Source: Labrenzia sp. PHM005
GTDB lineage: Bacteria; Pseudomonadota; Alphaproteobacteria; Rhizobiales; Stappiaceae
NCBI RefSeq assembly: GCF_006517275.1
Contig: NZ_CP041191.1
Location: forward strand, 5,947,001 to 6,011,000
Direction of reading: 5' to 3'
DNA length: 64,000 nt
A program made the position numbers and the translations under genes. A model generated the notes under the pieces. That model was not told where the DNA came from. It saw nothing but the letters and a program-made list of their open reading frames with translations, and did no database searches. Position 1 is the first letter of the stretch, and the number at the start of each line of letters is the position of its first letter. This document shows, one piece after another, positions 7,924-17,922 of the stretch.

Positions 7924-8250
7924 ATGACACACATCGCACACCACCCGATATTCGCTCTTTCCGGGCAGCTGGTTGCCCGTGCCCTGCGCGTTTTCACAAA
8001 TCGTCGTCAGGTCACCCAACTTTCGACGTTGAGCGATGAGGCATTGAAGGACATTGGTTTGACCCGGAGCGATGTTCGACGGGCCATTGCACTTCCGTTT
8101 TACTCAGACCCAGCACCGTTTCTGAGGCAGATGGCCGATGGCCACAACCCGCTCGCGCTGCAAATCCTCCCAATTGCAGCCAACACAGCGCCGCACACCC
8201 AGAAGCCATCAGTATCTTTGGTTCATCCCCGGCCAGAGATCGCTGCCTGA
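7924..8250 (+). CDS. DUF1127 (YjiS-like) small protein
   Basis: A 108-residue protein. Residues about 18-58 (RALRVFTNRRQVTQLSTLSDEALKDIGLTRSDVRRAI) match the short arginine-rich DUF1127 domain, and the remainder is a proline/alanine-rich tail. DUF1127 proteins are common and often duplicated in alphaproteobacteria; some have been linked to RNA binding and to phosphate or other metabolic adaptation. The ATG at 7924 has CAGGAGAAG upstream, so the longer open frame back to 7843 is rejected. The gene is divergent from LysR (2), an arrangement that often signals regulation by that LysR. It ends in a strong terminator. Confidence 0.85.
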   Translation: MTHIAHHPIFALSGQLVARALRVFTNRRQVTQLSTLSDEALKDIGLTRSDVRRAIALPFYSDPAPFLRQMADGHNPLALQILPIAANTAPHTQKPSVSLVHPRPEIAA

Positions 8251-8301
8251 TTTATTGACCTTCATAGCAGCCCCTGTCGGCAAGCCTTGCTGACGTAAAC
8301 T

Positions 8302-8330
8302 GACCCGCCGTTTATGGCGGGTCTTTTTTT
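8302..8330 (+). terminator. Terminator after the DUF1127 gene
   Basis: GACCCGCC, loop GTTTAT, GGCGGGTC, then seven or more T. The DUF937 gene converges onto it within 5 nt and may also use it. Confidence 0.85.
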
Positions 8331-8334
8331 GTTC

Positions 8335-9102
8335 TTATTTGCCGAGGTTCCGGGTCGCAGTGGCAAAGAAATTGTCAAATGCCTTCAGCTGGCTGGACTG
8401 CAGGTCGCGGCCGGCAGACATCCACCCGGACACCATTTCCTCAAATTCCGAACTTTCTTCCTCGGAACCGGCCTCATCCAACACCTCATCTGCAACCGGT
8501 TCATCTTCAGCTTCTGGTTCCGGAGCCTCCTCGGATGTTGCCTCGCCGGAAGGTCTCAGGAAGGAGCCCCAAAATGCATTCATGGCATCGGTATAGCTGT
8601 GCAGATAATCGATCGGCGCCGGAGCGCGTTTCGGCCGGCCGCGCGCAAATCCCCGCATATAGGCATCGAGAAGCACCTGAGCTTCGCCTTGAAGGAACGG
8701 CCGCGCGATCTGGCCAAAGGCTAAGGTTGCTGCAACGGGCATCATCTCTTGGACGGCATCGCTCTGCAAACCGGTGACACCGGAGATTTGTGCTGCCAGA
8801 GCCTGCTGGACTGCTTCCGGCCCAAAGAATGGAATCAAAGATTGCTGCGTCGGCGTTTGGAAGAAATTTGCGTAGGCAGACATCGGATTTGCGGCGCTAC
8901 TGGCCATTTGTGTGGCCTGATTGAACCAATCCGGAAGGCCGGACATCGGACCGCCAAAATGCTGGAAACCGGTCAAGGCAGCCGGCATCAGTTGTTCCAT
9001 CACACGATTAAGATCGTCAGTGGACCAGCCAAAGCGTTCCTGCACGTCTTCAGAGAGGGAGAATATATTGAATGGCGGCGGCGCCGAGTCGTTCTCTGTC
9101 AT
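8335..9102 (-). CDS. DUF937 domain protein
   Basis: A 255-residue protein with no signal peptide or membrane segment. Residues about 80-140 (FFGPEAVQQALAAQISGVTGLQSDAVQEMMPVAA) match the DUF937/YidB-like helical repeat. Residues about 185-225 form a highly acidic linker. The C-terminal 30 residues (VSGWMSAGRDLQSSQLKAFDNFFA) resemble an amphipathic phasin-like helix. Function is unknown. The ATG at 9102 overlaps a GTG at 9105; either could be used. The gene is single and convergent with DUF1127. A granule or polymer association is conceivable, given phasins elsewhere in the window, but not shown. Confidence 0.75.
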   Translation of the reverse strand: MTENDSAPPPFNIFSLSEDVQERFGWSTDDLNRVMEQLMPAALTGFQHFGGPMSGLPDWFNQATQMASSAANPMSAYANFFQTPTQQSLIPFFGPEAVQQALAAQISGVTGLQSDAVQEMMPVAATLAFGQIARPFLQGEAQVLLDAYMRGFARGRPKRAPAPIDYLHSYTDAMNAFWGSFLRPSGEATSEEAPEPEAEDEPVADEVLDEAGSEEESSEFEEMVSGWMSAGRDLQSSQLKAFDNFFATATRNLGK

Positions 9103-9231
9103 CACGCGGTCCCGGATGTCTTGCGCAAAGCCCTGAGAAACAAGGCTGTCTTCACAAGAGTGACCTGAACCGCGCGGAAGGTCAATTCATGACCTTCCAG
9201 TTTTGCAGTGAAGTGCACCCACTATTGCAGA

Positions 9232-10605
9232 TCAGTAGGCGTAGTCCCGGAAGATCTGGGTAAGATCCCCATCCCAGGATCCATTGTAACGCTGAAGAAG
9301 TACATCTGCCGGACACATCCCAGCGGCCAGGGCTTCTTCAACAGGTGCCAGATGTACCCGTTCATCCAGATCGCCGTCGCTCATGCGCGCCCGGCGTTTC
9401 AGGCCTTCCTGTGACAGCGCCACAACCTGTTTGGCAACATCCAGAACTGTGCCGTCCCGGAACGGTGTCTGCAACGCGGACTTAGGCACATCCCGGCGTA
9501 GAGCTGCGCGCTCTTCCGCCGTCCAGTCTTTCACAAGATCATAGGCTTGATCCAGAACACCGATGTCATAAAGAAGGCCAACCCACAATGCCGGAAGCGC
9601 ACAAATCCGCCGCCACGGTCCACCGTCAGCGCCCCGCATCTCGATGTATTTTTTGAGCCGGACATCCGGGAACAAGGTCGACAGGTGATTGTTCCAGTCC
9701 CCCATGCTTGGACGCGCGTCCGGGATCTTTCCTTCGAGCGCCCCATTCATGAACGCGCGGAATGTTGTCCCGGTCACATCATGATAGGTGTCGCCGCGTT
9801 TGACGAAATACATCGGTACATCGAGGGCCCACTCGACATAACCTTCAAAGCCGAAACCATCGTCAAAGGCAAAAGGCATGTCGCCGGTCCGGTCGGCATC
9901 GGTATCCGTCCAAATCTGCGCCCTGAATGATTTGAAGCCATTCGGCTTTCCATCGGTGAACGGAGAATTGGCAAAAATCGCCGTTGCGATTGGTTGCAGA
10001 GCCAGCCCGACCCGCATTTTTTTGATCATGTCCGTTTCACTCGCAAAATCCAGATTTACCTGGATTGTTGAGGTGCGGTACATCATGTCGAGGCCCAGAG
10101 AACCGACCTTCGGCATGTAGGCGGTCATGATGTCGTAACGCGATTTGGGCATGCGGGGCATGTCTGACCGCTCCCAGGTCGGTGCCATTCCGATCCCAAG
10201 AAAACCGATTTCCAAAGGGCCTGCCACGTCGCGCACGTGCGCCAGGTGCTGATTGGCCTCCCGGCAGGTCTGATGGAGATTGTCGAGCGGTGCGCCAGAA
10301 AGTTCAAACTGCCCGCCCGGCTCGATAGAAATCGCTCCACCGCAGTGATCATCGGCAAGCCCAATGATCTTTCCGGCATCTTCAATCCGCTCCCACCCTA
10401 AAAGGCGCTGCATGCCTTCCAGAACAGCTTCGACGCCGTTTGCTCCCTCATACGGGATCGGTGAAAGATCTTTCAGATTGAAACCGAATTTCTCGTGCTC
10501 GGTACCGATCCGGAATTCACTAGCCGGTTTACAGCCAGCTTCCAGCGTTGCCGCCAGATCTGCGACCGTTTCAATCGGGGTGGCATCGACCGTATCGCGG
10601 GCCAT
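9232..10605 (-). CDS. gshA: Glutamate-cysteine ligase, alphaproteobacterial/plant type
   Basis: This 457-residue cytoplasmic enzyme makes gamma-glutamylcysteine from glutamate, cysteine and ATP, the first and limiting step of glutathione synthesis. Recognisable motifs are RIGTEHEKFGF (metal/ATP-binding glutamates), GGAISIEPGGQFELSGAP (glutamate/cysteine pocket), MPRMPKSRYDIM, MYRTSTIQVNLDF and the KKYIEMRGADGG loop. Length fits the plant/alphaproteobacterial class, which is unrelated in length to the E. coli enzyme. The ATG follows TGAGGAC. It lies 157 nt downstream of the nucleotide cyclase on the same strand. In many relatives gshA directly follows rsmE; here the cyclase separates them. Confidence 0.95.
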   Translation of the reverse strand: MARDTVDATPIETVADLAATLEAGCKPASEFRIGTEHEKFGFNLKDLSPIPYEGANGVEAVLEGMQRLLGWERIEDAGKIIGLADDHCGGAISIEPGGQFELSGAPLDNLHQTCREANQHLAHVRDVAGPLEIGFLGIGMAPTWERSDMPRMPKSRYDIMTAYMPKVGSLGLDMMYRTSTIQVNLDFASETDMIKKMRVGLALQPIATAIFANSPFTDGKPNGFKSFRAQIWTDTDADRTGDMPFAFDDGFGFEGYVEWALDVPMYFVKRGDTYHDVTGTTFRAFMNGALEGKIPDARPSMGDWNNHLSTLFPDVRLKKYIEMRGADGGPWRRICALPALWVGLLYDIGVLDQAYDLVKDWTAEERAALRRDVPKSALQTPFRDGTVLDVAKQVVALSQEGLKRRARMSDGDLDERVHLAPVEEALAAGMCPADVLLQRYNGSWDGDLTQIFRDYAY

Positions 10606-10762
10606 ACAACCGTCCTCAGTAGTTTGCGGAGCAAATCATAAGGAGCCCAGCCCCCTTAAAAAAGCCGCGATGATCGGATGCCTCTTCGGGCGCTTGTGAG
10701 TGTCGGTGATTTAGGAGTCCTGAAACTAGATTGCAAGCGCAGAAGCGACATCAGCGCGCGTC

Positions 10763-12520
10763 TCACGCAATCCTGAACACGGACAGCGCTTCATCACGGC
10801 CACGAAGTTTGACCGGACCAAGGCTGGTGGCACTGATCCCTTCTGGAAGCTGAGCCATGGTTTCGCTGCTGGCAAGAGCAATAACTTTGGCTCCAGGGTC
10901 AACCTCTTTACCATACTCTTGCAAGCGTGCCGCCACATTCACTGCATCACCGATCACGGTGTAGTTCATCCGTGACTCCGACCCGATATCTCCAACGACA
11001 ACCTTTCCGGTATGAATGCCGATTCTGAGCCGCATATTTAGAGCCGGATCGTTTTCGACCTGGTCTGCAAGTGCTTTGACAGCGGCAATTGCTTGTGCGG
11101 CATGATCTGGTTGATCGGAAGGTGCACCCCAAAATGCCATCACGCCGTCGCCTAAGAACTTGTCGATTGTTCCATCCCGCTCGGCGATCACATTGGTTAC
11201 CGTTTCAAAATAGCCATTGAGATAAGCAGCCGTTTCTTCGGCGCTCAAGTGAGATGCCAAATTGGTAAAACCGGCCAGGTCGGTAAAGACGATTGTCATC
11301 TCCCGCAGCTCGATGTTGCGGCTTTCGGTCATGCCCTCATCAATCAGCCGTGACACCAGCTGGCGGGGCACATATTTGGCGAACGCATTGAGTGCTCCAA
11401 TCGATCCGTTGAACGCCTGATTGACATCATTGAGTTCTGTCAGGCGTGACGACGGCAGTCTATGTGCGGCATTGAACTCCAACTTCCGGAGATCAGCCGC
11501 GGTAGTGGCCAAACGGCTAAGCGGCCGGCCAAGGCTCCGGCCGATAAAAAAAGACAAGGCCGCCCCGGCGATCAAGGCGGCAAGAGCTGCATATAAAACA
11601 AAACGGGTTTGATCGAGTGTTGCCCCAAATTGATGGGCTTCATACAAAGCTCCAACGATCCATCCGTTCGCAGGCCCGGTCTCCACATCAAAGAAGATCG
11701 CTGTATACATGCGACCGGAATCCCGAAACAGACGACCGCTGATTTCACCGCCCATGACATGGGCCAACTGTTCATCGTCCCACATGTTGTGCAAGTGCGT
11801 TTCAGTCAAAACTGAAAGGTTCGGAAGCGGAGCTTCAGGAGTTCCTGCGAAAGCCGCAGCTGGAAGGCCGTTCACCACAATCGCCTTGTCGCGGCCAGAT
11901 AGCAAAAAGACCTGCTGCCTGTCGTCCCAAGTCATCTCTTGCCCGATTTTCGCAAAAACAGAGCGCGGATAGTGGGCGAACAATCGCTGGCCGTTGCCCA
12001 GATCGAGTTCCGCTGTTTTGACGGCAGACCTGTAATCATCGCGCCACTCAAACGCGGACCAGGCCACGTCCGGCACGTCTCCTTCCGGCGCATCGTCCAT
12101 AACGGTACGCCCAAGCACAAACGCAGCGCCTTCGGGGAGCAGTTTCCTGTAGGCCGCAATATCTGCTTCGGTCAGCTTTTCCTGGCTGGCTTTTGCATGA
12201 ACCGCAATTGTGCGCAGTAAGGTGTCTTGTTTTTGGAAAAACTTGTCCAGAACCGCTTGATTGGCATTCAAGATGGCAGCCGCTTGCTGATCAAGCAATT
12301 GGACCGCTATCCGCCGGTCCGAGGCTGCCATGAAGGCGATGATCAAGCCGCAGATCACCACCAGGGATACGGAAAAAACCAGCCCAAGCGCCACCCCGAC
12401 TGGAATACGGAATTTTTTCCGGCCAGTTGTTTCAGATAGTTGTTTGGAGTCTTTGTTTTGAACCGGAGAAACTTTGCCAGATTGCTGAACACGCGGCGAT
12501 GGAAAGTTCTCCTGGTTCAT
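10763..12520 (-). CDS. Membrane-bound class III adenylate/guanylate cyclase with periplasmic sensor
   Basis: 585 residues. A basic cytoplasmic tail is followed by membrane segment 1 (about 38-66), a periplasmic Cache-like sensor region (about 67-312), membrane segment 2 (about 313-335), a HAMP-like linker, and a class III catalytic domain (about 395-580). Catalytic features are intact: metal-binding Asp in VFTDLAGFT and in FLGDGVMAFWG, the adenine-selecting Lys in IDKFLGDG, the Asp of TVIGDAVN, and transition-state Asn/Arg in NVAARLQ. These point to cAMP rather than cGMP. The ATG begins 2 nt after the rsmE stop, so it is translated from the rsmE transcript. The sensed signal is unknown. Confidence 0.9.
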   Translation of the reverse strand: MNQENFPSPRVQQSGKVSPVQNKDSKQLSETTGRKKFRIPVGVALGLVFSVSLVVICGLIIAFMAASDRRIAVQLLDQQAAAILNANQAVLDKFFQKQDTLLRTIAVHAKASQEKLTEADIAAYRKLLPEGAAFVLGRTVMDDAPEGDVPDVAWSAFEWRDDYRSAVKTAELDLGNGQRLFAHYPRSVFAKIGQEMTWDDRQQVFLLSGRDKAIVVNGLPAAAFAGTPEAPLPNLSVLTETHLHNMWDDEQLAHVMGGEISGRLFRDSGRMYTAIFFDVETGPANGWIVGALYEAHQFGATLDQTRFVLYAALAALIAGAALSFFIGRSLGRPLSRLATTAADLRKLEFNAAHRLPSSRLTELNDVNQAFNGSIGALNAFAKYVPRQLVSRLIDEGMTESRNIELREMTIVFTDLAGFTNLASHLSAEETAAYLNGYFETVTNVIAERDGTIDKFLGDGVMAFWGAPSDQPDHAAQAIAAVKALADQVENDPALNMRLRIGIHTGKVVVGDIGSESRMNYTVIGDAVNVAARLQEYGKEVDPGAKVIALASSETMAQLPEGISATSLGPVKLRGRDEALSVFRIA

Positions 12521-12522
12521 GA

Positions 12523-13281
12523 CTATTTCCAGTCCCCGGCGGTTGCCTGCACAATCGCCAGTGCGGCAACAGCGGCAGTGTCTGCCCTTAGGATACGCGG
12601 CCCCAGAGGGATCGCAGTAACAAAATCCAGGCCCTTTAGAAGGGTGCGCTCATCTTCAGAAAAACCGCCTTCGGGACCAATCAGGATCGCCAACGGTGGT
12701 GGACCGCTTTCCTTGAGCTGAACTAGCGTCAGCAACGGATTGTCCGTTTCTTCTCCTTCATCGCAAAACAGCAGTTTGCGATTTGGATGCGCTTCCGGCC
12801 AAACGGTCAGGGCATCTTTGAGAGCCTGCGGCGGCAAGACCTTGGGCACCGACAGCACACCGCATTGCTCAGCCGCTTCGATCACATTGGCTTCCATGCG
12901 CTCGACATTCACACGGCTGGCTTGCGTGTGCTGGGTCATCACGGGCATTAAGCTGCCAGCCCCCATCTCAACAGCCTTTTGCACCATGTAATCGAGGCGG
13001 GCGTGTTTGAGCGGCGCAAACATATAGATCAGGTTGTTCGGCTCCGTTTGCTCCCGCGTCCGTTCCATCAATTGCAGCGCACATTCCCGCCGCCCACCAC
13101 TGTGGATCTTGGCGAGCCATTCGCCATCGCTGCCATTGAACACCAGCACATAGTCGCCGTCTTTCAATCGCAGAACGTTCAAGAGGTAATTCGCCTGGCC
13201 CCGATCCGTTTCAATCCGGGCCCCATCGGCCAATATGTGACGTAGAAAAAGACGCTGCATGTTGAACTCGTATTTCGCCAT
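12523..13281 (-). CDS. rsmE: 16S rRNA (uracil-1498-N3)-methyltransferase
   Basis: This 252-residue SPOUT-class enzyme methylates U1498 in the decoding region of 16S rRNA with S-adenosylmethionine. An N-terminal PUA-like RNA-binding domain (about 1-75) precedes the knotted methyltransferase domain. The characteristic motifs are [41 protein letters not shown] and [18 protein letters not shown] start at the ATG at 13281 ([12 protein letters not shown]), which matches alphaproteobacterial relatives; the open frame to 13401 is not supported. Two nt separate its stop from the cyclase start. It is divergent from the threonine ammonia-lyase gene. Confidence 0.93.
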   Translation of the reverse strand: MAKYEFNMQRLFLRHILADGARIETDRGQANYLLNVLRLKDGDYVLVFNGSDGEWLAKIHSGGRRECALQLMERTREQTEPNNLIYMFAPLKHARLDYMVQKAVEMGAGSLMPVMTQHTQASRVNVERMEANVIEAAEQCGVLSVPKVLPPQALKDALTVWPEAHPNRKLLFCDEGEETDNPLLTLVQLKESGPPPLAILIGPEGGFSEDERTLLKGLDFVTAIPLGPRILRADTAAVAALAIVQATAGDWK

Positions 13282-13465
13282 TCGAAATAGGTAGGCGCTG
13301 GAATGTGCTCGATTCAAGGCGGAATTCACAAAACAGTGGCTCCTGCACAGCATTCGCCACTCTCGCTGGCAATGACCTCTATCCACATGTAGGCGGTCCA
13401 CTCCCCCTCTTATTCAATCCGAATGGGTCTCAATTCTCCTTCATCAGCCTTGTTTTTCCTCTTCA

Positions 13466-14770
13466 ATGGGACGAGAAGTGGCTGAGACGACAGAATTCAA
13501 AAGAGTAAATCCTGTGGGCCAGTTTGCAGACGACGTCTCCCGAATCCATGACCTCTTGTCCAAAGTGCTGAAGCCGACACCGCTTCAACACAGCCAATAT
13601 CTTTCGGACCTTCATCAGGCCGAAATTTGGCTGAAACGTGAGGACTTAACACCGGTCCGCAGCTATAAAGTGCGGGGCGCTTACGCCTTCATTCATGAGG
13701 CGCTTGCAGCTGATCCTGATTGCCCTTTGTTCGTCTGTTCGTCGGCAGGCAACCACGCTCAGGGCTTTGCCTATGCGTGCCGGCATTTTGGCAAGCCGGG
13801 TGTCGTCTTCATGCCTCTGACCACACCCCAGCAGAAGATCTTAAAAACCAAATCGTTCGGCGCTCCGCTCGTAGACATCAAATTGATCGGCGATGGGTTC
13901 GACGACGCCAACAAGGCGGCCATGGAGTATTGCGCGGCCAACAACGGCATGATGGTGCCACCGTTCGATCATCCAACGATCATCTTGGGCCAGGCGACCG
14001 TGGGCAAGGAGATCCTCGAACAGACACCAGCTGGTCTCGAATGGGACAGGCTGATCCTCCCGGTGGGCGGCGGCGGTCTGTCGGCAGGCATCACAAAGTA
14101 TTTTGCCGAGGAAGGCCTCAAGACAGAGTTCAGTCTGGTTGAGCCGGAAAATGCCCCCAGCCTCTACAAAAGCCTTGAAGCCAGAAACCGTCTGCGGCTC
14201 GACCGGGTCGACAACTTTGTCGATGGGGCTGCTGTTGCCCAGATCGGAGCGGAGAACTTCAAGCAACTTTCCAAATTCACGCCGGAAGATGTGATCCTCG
14301 CCCCCACCGATGGCGTCTGCTCCACCATGATCGACATGCTCAACATCGAGGGGATTGTTCTGGAACCCGCCGGAGCCCTGGCCATCGACGCCCTAAACCG
14401 GCTGCCTATGGACCAGGTGAAAGGCAAAAAAATCGTCTGTGTTGTCTCAGGAGGCAACTTCGATTTCGAACGGTTGCCAGAGGTCAAAGAGCGGGCTCTA
14501 AAATTCTCAGGTTTGAAAAAATACTATGTCATCCAGCTGCCGCAGCGGCCCGGTGCTCTGAAGGATTTTCTTTCATTGCTCGGCCCGGAAGACGATATCG
14601 CCCGTTTTGAATACTTGAAGAAATCAGCCCGCAATTTCGGTTCGGTGCTTCTTGGCATTGAAACAAAACGACCGGAGAATTTTCAAACGCTTCACGACAG
14701 TTTCGACCGCTCAGACATCCGCTGGGAGGACATCACTGACAATGAAGCAATCGCGAATTTTGTGATCTGA
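13466..14770 (+). CDS. ilvA: Threonine ammonia-lyase (threonine dehydratase), PLP-dependent
   Basis: 434 residues. It deaminates L-threonine to 2-oxobutyrate, feeding isoleucine synthesis. The fold-type II PLP domain has Lys68 in RSYKVRGAY (Schiff base), SSAGNHAQGFA (phosphate/substrate loop) and the glycine loop PVGGGGLSAG. A C-terminal ACT-like domain of about 80 residues (YYVIQLPQRPGALKDFLSLL) is present once, as in the short biosynthetic forms, so isoleucine feedback is plausible. The ATG at 13466 is used, although its ribosome site is weak. It is divergent from rsmE and followed after 66 nt by xseA in the same direction. Confidence 0.92.
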   Translation: MGREVAETTEFKRVNPVGQFADDVSRIHDLLSKVLKPTPLQHSQYLSDLHQAEIWLKREDLTPVRSYKVRGAYAFIHEALAADPDCPLFVCSSAGNHAQGFAYACRHFGKPGVVFMPLTTPQQKILKTKSFGAPLVDIKLIGDGFDDANKAAMEYCAANNGMMVPPFDHPTIILGQATVGKEILEQTPAGLEWDRLILPVGGGGLSAGITKYFAEEGLKTEFSLVEPENAPSLYKSLEARNRLRLDRVDNFVDGAAVAQIGAENFKQLSKFTPEDVILAPTDGVCSTMIDMLNIEGIVLEPAGALAIDALNRLPMDQVKGKKIVCVVSGGNFDFERLPEVKERALKFSGLKKYYVIQLPQRPGALKDFLSLLGPEDDIARFEYLKKSARNFGSVLLGIETKRPENFQTLHDSFDRSDIRWEDITDNEAIANFVI

Positions 14771-14836
14771 GCATTCAGTTTCTGCCTCTTGACCGCCTCA
14801 ACAGGACCGGCCACTTTCGGACCATAAAAAGGAATC

Positions 14837-16411
14837 ATGACTTTGGCCGATACCCAATCGAATGTTGCAGAGTTTTCCGTCTCGGAACTCTCGTTTTCCA
14901 TCAAACGCACGATGGAAGATTCCTTTGGGTACGTGCGGGTCCGCGGGGAACTCGGCCGAATTTCCAGGCCTGGGTCCGGGCATATCTATCTGGACTTGAA
15001 AGATGATCGCGCGGTCCTGTCCGGAGTGATCTGGCGCGGTGTTGCCTCCAAGCTGAAAATCCAGCCCGAGCAAGGTTTGGAAGTGATTGCCACGGGCAAG
15101 ATCACTACTTTTCCCGGTCAGTCAAAATACCAGATGGTCATCGATGCGCTGGAACCCGCAGGCGCCGGGGCTTTGATGGCGCTTTTGGAAGAGCGCAAGA
15201 AGAAACTCGCCGCCGAAGGCTTGTTTGCCGATGAGCGCAAGCGCTCCTTGCCGTCTCTACCGAAAGTCGTCGGCGTGGTGACCTCACCAACCGGGGCTGT
15301 GATCCGGGATATCCTGCATCGGATATCAGATCGCTTTCCGCTGCATGTCCTGGTCTGGCCGGTCCGGGTGCAGGGCGAAACCAGTGGTGCGGAGGTCGCC
15401 AACGGCATTCGCGGTTTTAATGCGCTTGAGCCTGGCGGCCCAATTCCCCGCCCAGATCTACTCATTGTCGCGCGCGGCGGTGGCAGTATTGAAGACCTTT
15501 GGGGGTTCAACGAAGAAGCCGTCGTAAGAGCTGCGGCAGACAGTGACATTCCGCTGATATCGGCTGTTGGTCACGAGACTGACTGGACTTTGATTGATCT
15601 CGCAGCAGACCTACGCGCCCCAACACCCACCGGGGCTGCCGAAATCGCAGTACCGGTCAAAGCCGAACTGATGGCGTTGGTCGATGACCGGGCACGCCGC
15701 TTGTCGACGGGCTTGCAGCGGTTTGTTAGCTCCCGGCGGACTGAACTTCGCGCGGCCAGTGCCGCCCTGCCCGCGCTGCGTGATTTGCTGGCTCTGCCGC
15801 GCCAGCGCTTTGACACGGCGGCCAACAGCCTGGAACGCGGTCTGATCGTCAACACCAGACATCATCGCTCAGCCTATCAAAACACCTCTGCCCGCCTGTC
15901 ACCTATCGTGCTGACGCGCCTGAGCACAAAAGCACGCCAGGATCTGTCGGTCATTGCAGACCGCCAACAAAGGGCATTGCAAGTCGGCGTCGCCCAGAAA
16001 CGTCAGGCCTTTGCAGCTCTTGAAGCCCGCCTTACTCCGGCCCGGCTTAATCAGCAAACAGAGCTCTCAAAAGAACGGATTACAGGCCTTGGTGAGCGGT
16101 TGGACAGGGCGTATCTGGCACGGATCAAAGACAGTTCCATACGGCTGGACAGTTTACAAAAACTCCTGAAGTCCCTGTCATATAAAGATGTCCTGGCCCG
16201 TGGGTATGCGGTGGTGCGTGATGCCGACGGCCAACCAGTCCGCTCGGCTGCATCTGTGACCTCCGGCGAAGCGCTATCGGTGGAATTGGCGGACGGCACA
16301 ATCGATGCTGTTGCTATGAGCGGCGATGCCAGTCCCAAAAAAACCAAGCCTGCACCGAAAAAGAAATCTGGTGTCAAAGAAGCCCCAGCGAACCAAGGCA
16401 GCTTGTTTTAA
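14837..16411 (+). CDS. xseA: Exodeoxyribonuclease VII large subunit
   Basis: 524 residues. With the small subunit XseB it degrades single-stranded DNA in both directions in mismatch repair and recombination. An N-terminal OB fold (about 10-110; [25 protein letters not shown]) leads into the nuclease domain ([66 protein letters not shown]). A long helical region and a C-terminal basic tail rich in Lys/Pro follow. The ATG follows AAGGA. No xseB is nearby; in these bacteria it usually lies elsewhere. Confidence 0.95.
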   Translation: MTLADTQSNVAEFSVSELSFSIKRTMEDSFGYVRVRGELGRISRPGSGHIYLDLKDDRAVLSGVIWRGVASKLKIQPEQGLEVIATGKITTFPGQSKYQMVIDALEPAGAGALMALLEERKKKLAAEGLFADERKRSLPSLPKVVGVVTSPTGAVIRDILHRISDRFPLHVLVWPVRVQGETSGAEVANGIRGFNALEPGGPIPRPDLLIVARGGGSIEDLWGFNEEAVVRAAADSDIPLISAVGHETDWTLIDLAADLRAPTPTGAAEIAVPVKAELMALVDDRARRLSTGLQRFVSSRRTELRAASAALPALRDLLALPRQRFDTAANSLERGLIVNTRHHRSAYQNTSARLSPIVLTRLSTKARQDLSVIADRQQRALQVGVAQKRQAFAALEARLTPARLNQQTELSKERITGLGERLDRAYLARIKDSSIRLDSLQKLLKSLSYKDVLARGYAVVRDADGQPVRSAASVTSGEALSVELADGTIDAVAMSGDASPKKTKPAPKKKSGVKEAPANQGSLF

Positions 16412-16659
16412 TGCTTTTCAAAAATGTTTGGTTCTTCTCGTGCCGGCGTTGGTGGTTGGGGCGAAGCCGGGAGATCGCTAGAGAATTTTCCGGTCAATTT
16501 GGATCATTCATTTCTGGAAGATCCAAGGAGCGCTCCCAGCCAAGCACCCCACATCCCTGTTAAGAAAGTTTTTACGCAATCTCTTACCAGAGGCTTAACG
16601 CATCAGTACTACGTTCATTGTAGATATTCTGTTGGGTGCCGAGCTGAGGTATAGAGTCT

Positions 16660-17190
16660 ATGCGCGCTACGCCTGAATACTCCCGAAACAGCGGTATGGA
16701 CTATAACTCCGCCGGAACCTTCTCTGTGCCGCCGGTTTCATCGACTACCTTTACCCAGCGGGCCTACAACGCCTCAACGGACCGGGACAGATCAGTGCAC
16801 CGCACGGGCCCATGGTCAATGATCTGCTTTATCTGCGGCACGCTGTTCGGTTTCCGGGGCCGCGTGAGCCGCCTCGATTACTGGATAATCGGCACGGCCT
16901 ACACATTCACATCCATCGTCGGATATTTTGCCTTTGCACAGGCTGTCGGCTCTCTCAACTGGAGTACCATAACCGCCGCCACGCAGGACCCAGGCTTCGT
17001 GCTCCGCTTCTTGACCTTCTGTTTTGTCATGATGATGCTGCGCTTTTCACTTGAAGCGCGCCGGTTTCAGGACCGCGGATTGTCCGGCTATTGGTACTTC
17101 GGATATCTCGTTCCGGGGTTGAACGTCTTTCTGTTGGTGGCCAACAGCATATTCCCTGGCACGCAAGGAGCCAATCGATACGATATCTGA
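16660..17190 (+). CDS. DUF805 membrane protein (1)
   Basis: 176 residues. A polar 50-residue N-terminus is followed by the DUF805 core: LFGFRGRVSRLDYWIIG, about four membrane segments, RRFQDRGLSGYWYFGYLVPGLN and the family's closing motif PGTQGANRYDI. DUF805 proteins are inner-membrane proteins of unknown function. A second DUF805 gene follows 165 nt downstream in the same direction. The two differ greatly outside the core, so the duplication is old. The 248 nt upstream show no terminator or operator that I can assign. Confidence 0.82.
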   Translation: MRATPEYSRNSGMDYNSAGTFSVPPVSSTTFTQRAYNASTDRDRSVHRTGPWSMICFICGTLFGFRGRVSRLDYWIIGTAYTFTSIVGYFAFAQAVGSLNWSTITAATQDPGFVLRFLTFCFVMMMLRFSLEARRFQDRGLSGYWYFGYLVPGLNVFLLVANSIFPGTQGANRYDI

Positions 17191-17354
17191 TTAACCGCCG
17201 CACATTCTTATAACCATTTGACGACCCGCGCTTTTTTCAATGCGCGCCAATGAAGACCATAAAGATTTCTTCCAATTCCACCTATTATTTTAACACTCTC
17301 TTTGCGAGCTCCACCCTATTATTCCCGCAAAAATTGTTGTGAGGCAAATTTAAT

Positions 17355-17867
17355 ATGAATAGTCGAAAGTCATTTGGCAGGCGCGGTCTTGATGAAACCA
17401 AAACCAAACGAAACCCAGTTTTCATTACGCAGAGTACGCCCGCTCTTGCCGGCCCCGCCCGCTTAGAAGATGACAACGACATATCCATCGGAACGGTGCT
17501 TTGGAACTGTCTTGCCTTCGTGTTTTCCTTTAAAGGACGCCTCGGCAGGGCAATGTATTGGTACTGTACTATTTTGCATGTAGCACTTCTGGCACTATTC
17601 GTGAGCGCGACGTTCCTTAGAACGGCCAGCCTTGAACTCACAATCCACTCTCTCTTGATGGAGTATTTTTGGGCTTCGCCCATAATTCTTGCGCTTAGCG
17701 TTTTTAGTTGGTCCGTGACCGTTCGCCGGATGCATGACCGCAACGTTTCAGGATATTGGGTATTTAGTTGGTTTATTCCATTCGCCGGTGTCCCAATTTG
17801 CCTGGTGCAAACATTCAAGAACATGTTTTTTGCGGGCACGCCGGGCCGTAACAAATTTGGAATCTAA
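17355..17867 (+). CDS. DUF805 membrane protein (2)
   Basis: 170 residues with a basic, polar N-terminus of about 55 residues, then FSFKGRLGRAMYWYCTIL, about four membrane segments, RRMHDRNVSGYWVFSWFIPFAGV and a closing PGRNKFGI. It is a DUF805 paralogue of the preceding gene. Its base composition is visibly more AT-rich than its neighbours. The ATG at 17355 has only a weak upstream ribosome site. It ends in a strong hairpin shared with the converging TRAP operon. Function unknown. Confidence 0.8.
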   Translation: MNSRKSFGRRGLDETKTKRNPVFITQSTPALAGPARLEDDNDISIGTVLWNCLAFVFSFKGRLGRAMYWYCTILHVALLALFVSATFLRTASLELTIHSLLMEYFWASPIILALSVFSWSVTVRRMHDRNVSGYWVFSWFIPFAGVPICLVQTFKNMFFAGTPGRNKFGI

Positions 17868-17873
17868 TAAAAA

Positions 17874-17900
17874 AGCCGCCGGAAATACCGGCGGCTCTTT
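17874..17900. terminator. Bidirectional terminator between DUF805 (2) and dctM
   Basis: AGCCGCCGG, loop AAATA, CCGGCGGCT. A T-rich end lies on the + side and an A run precedes it (T on the minus strand), so it can stop transcription from both directions. Confidence 0.85.
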
Positions 17901-17922
17901 GAGTTAGTGTGCTTGAGCGAGC

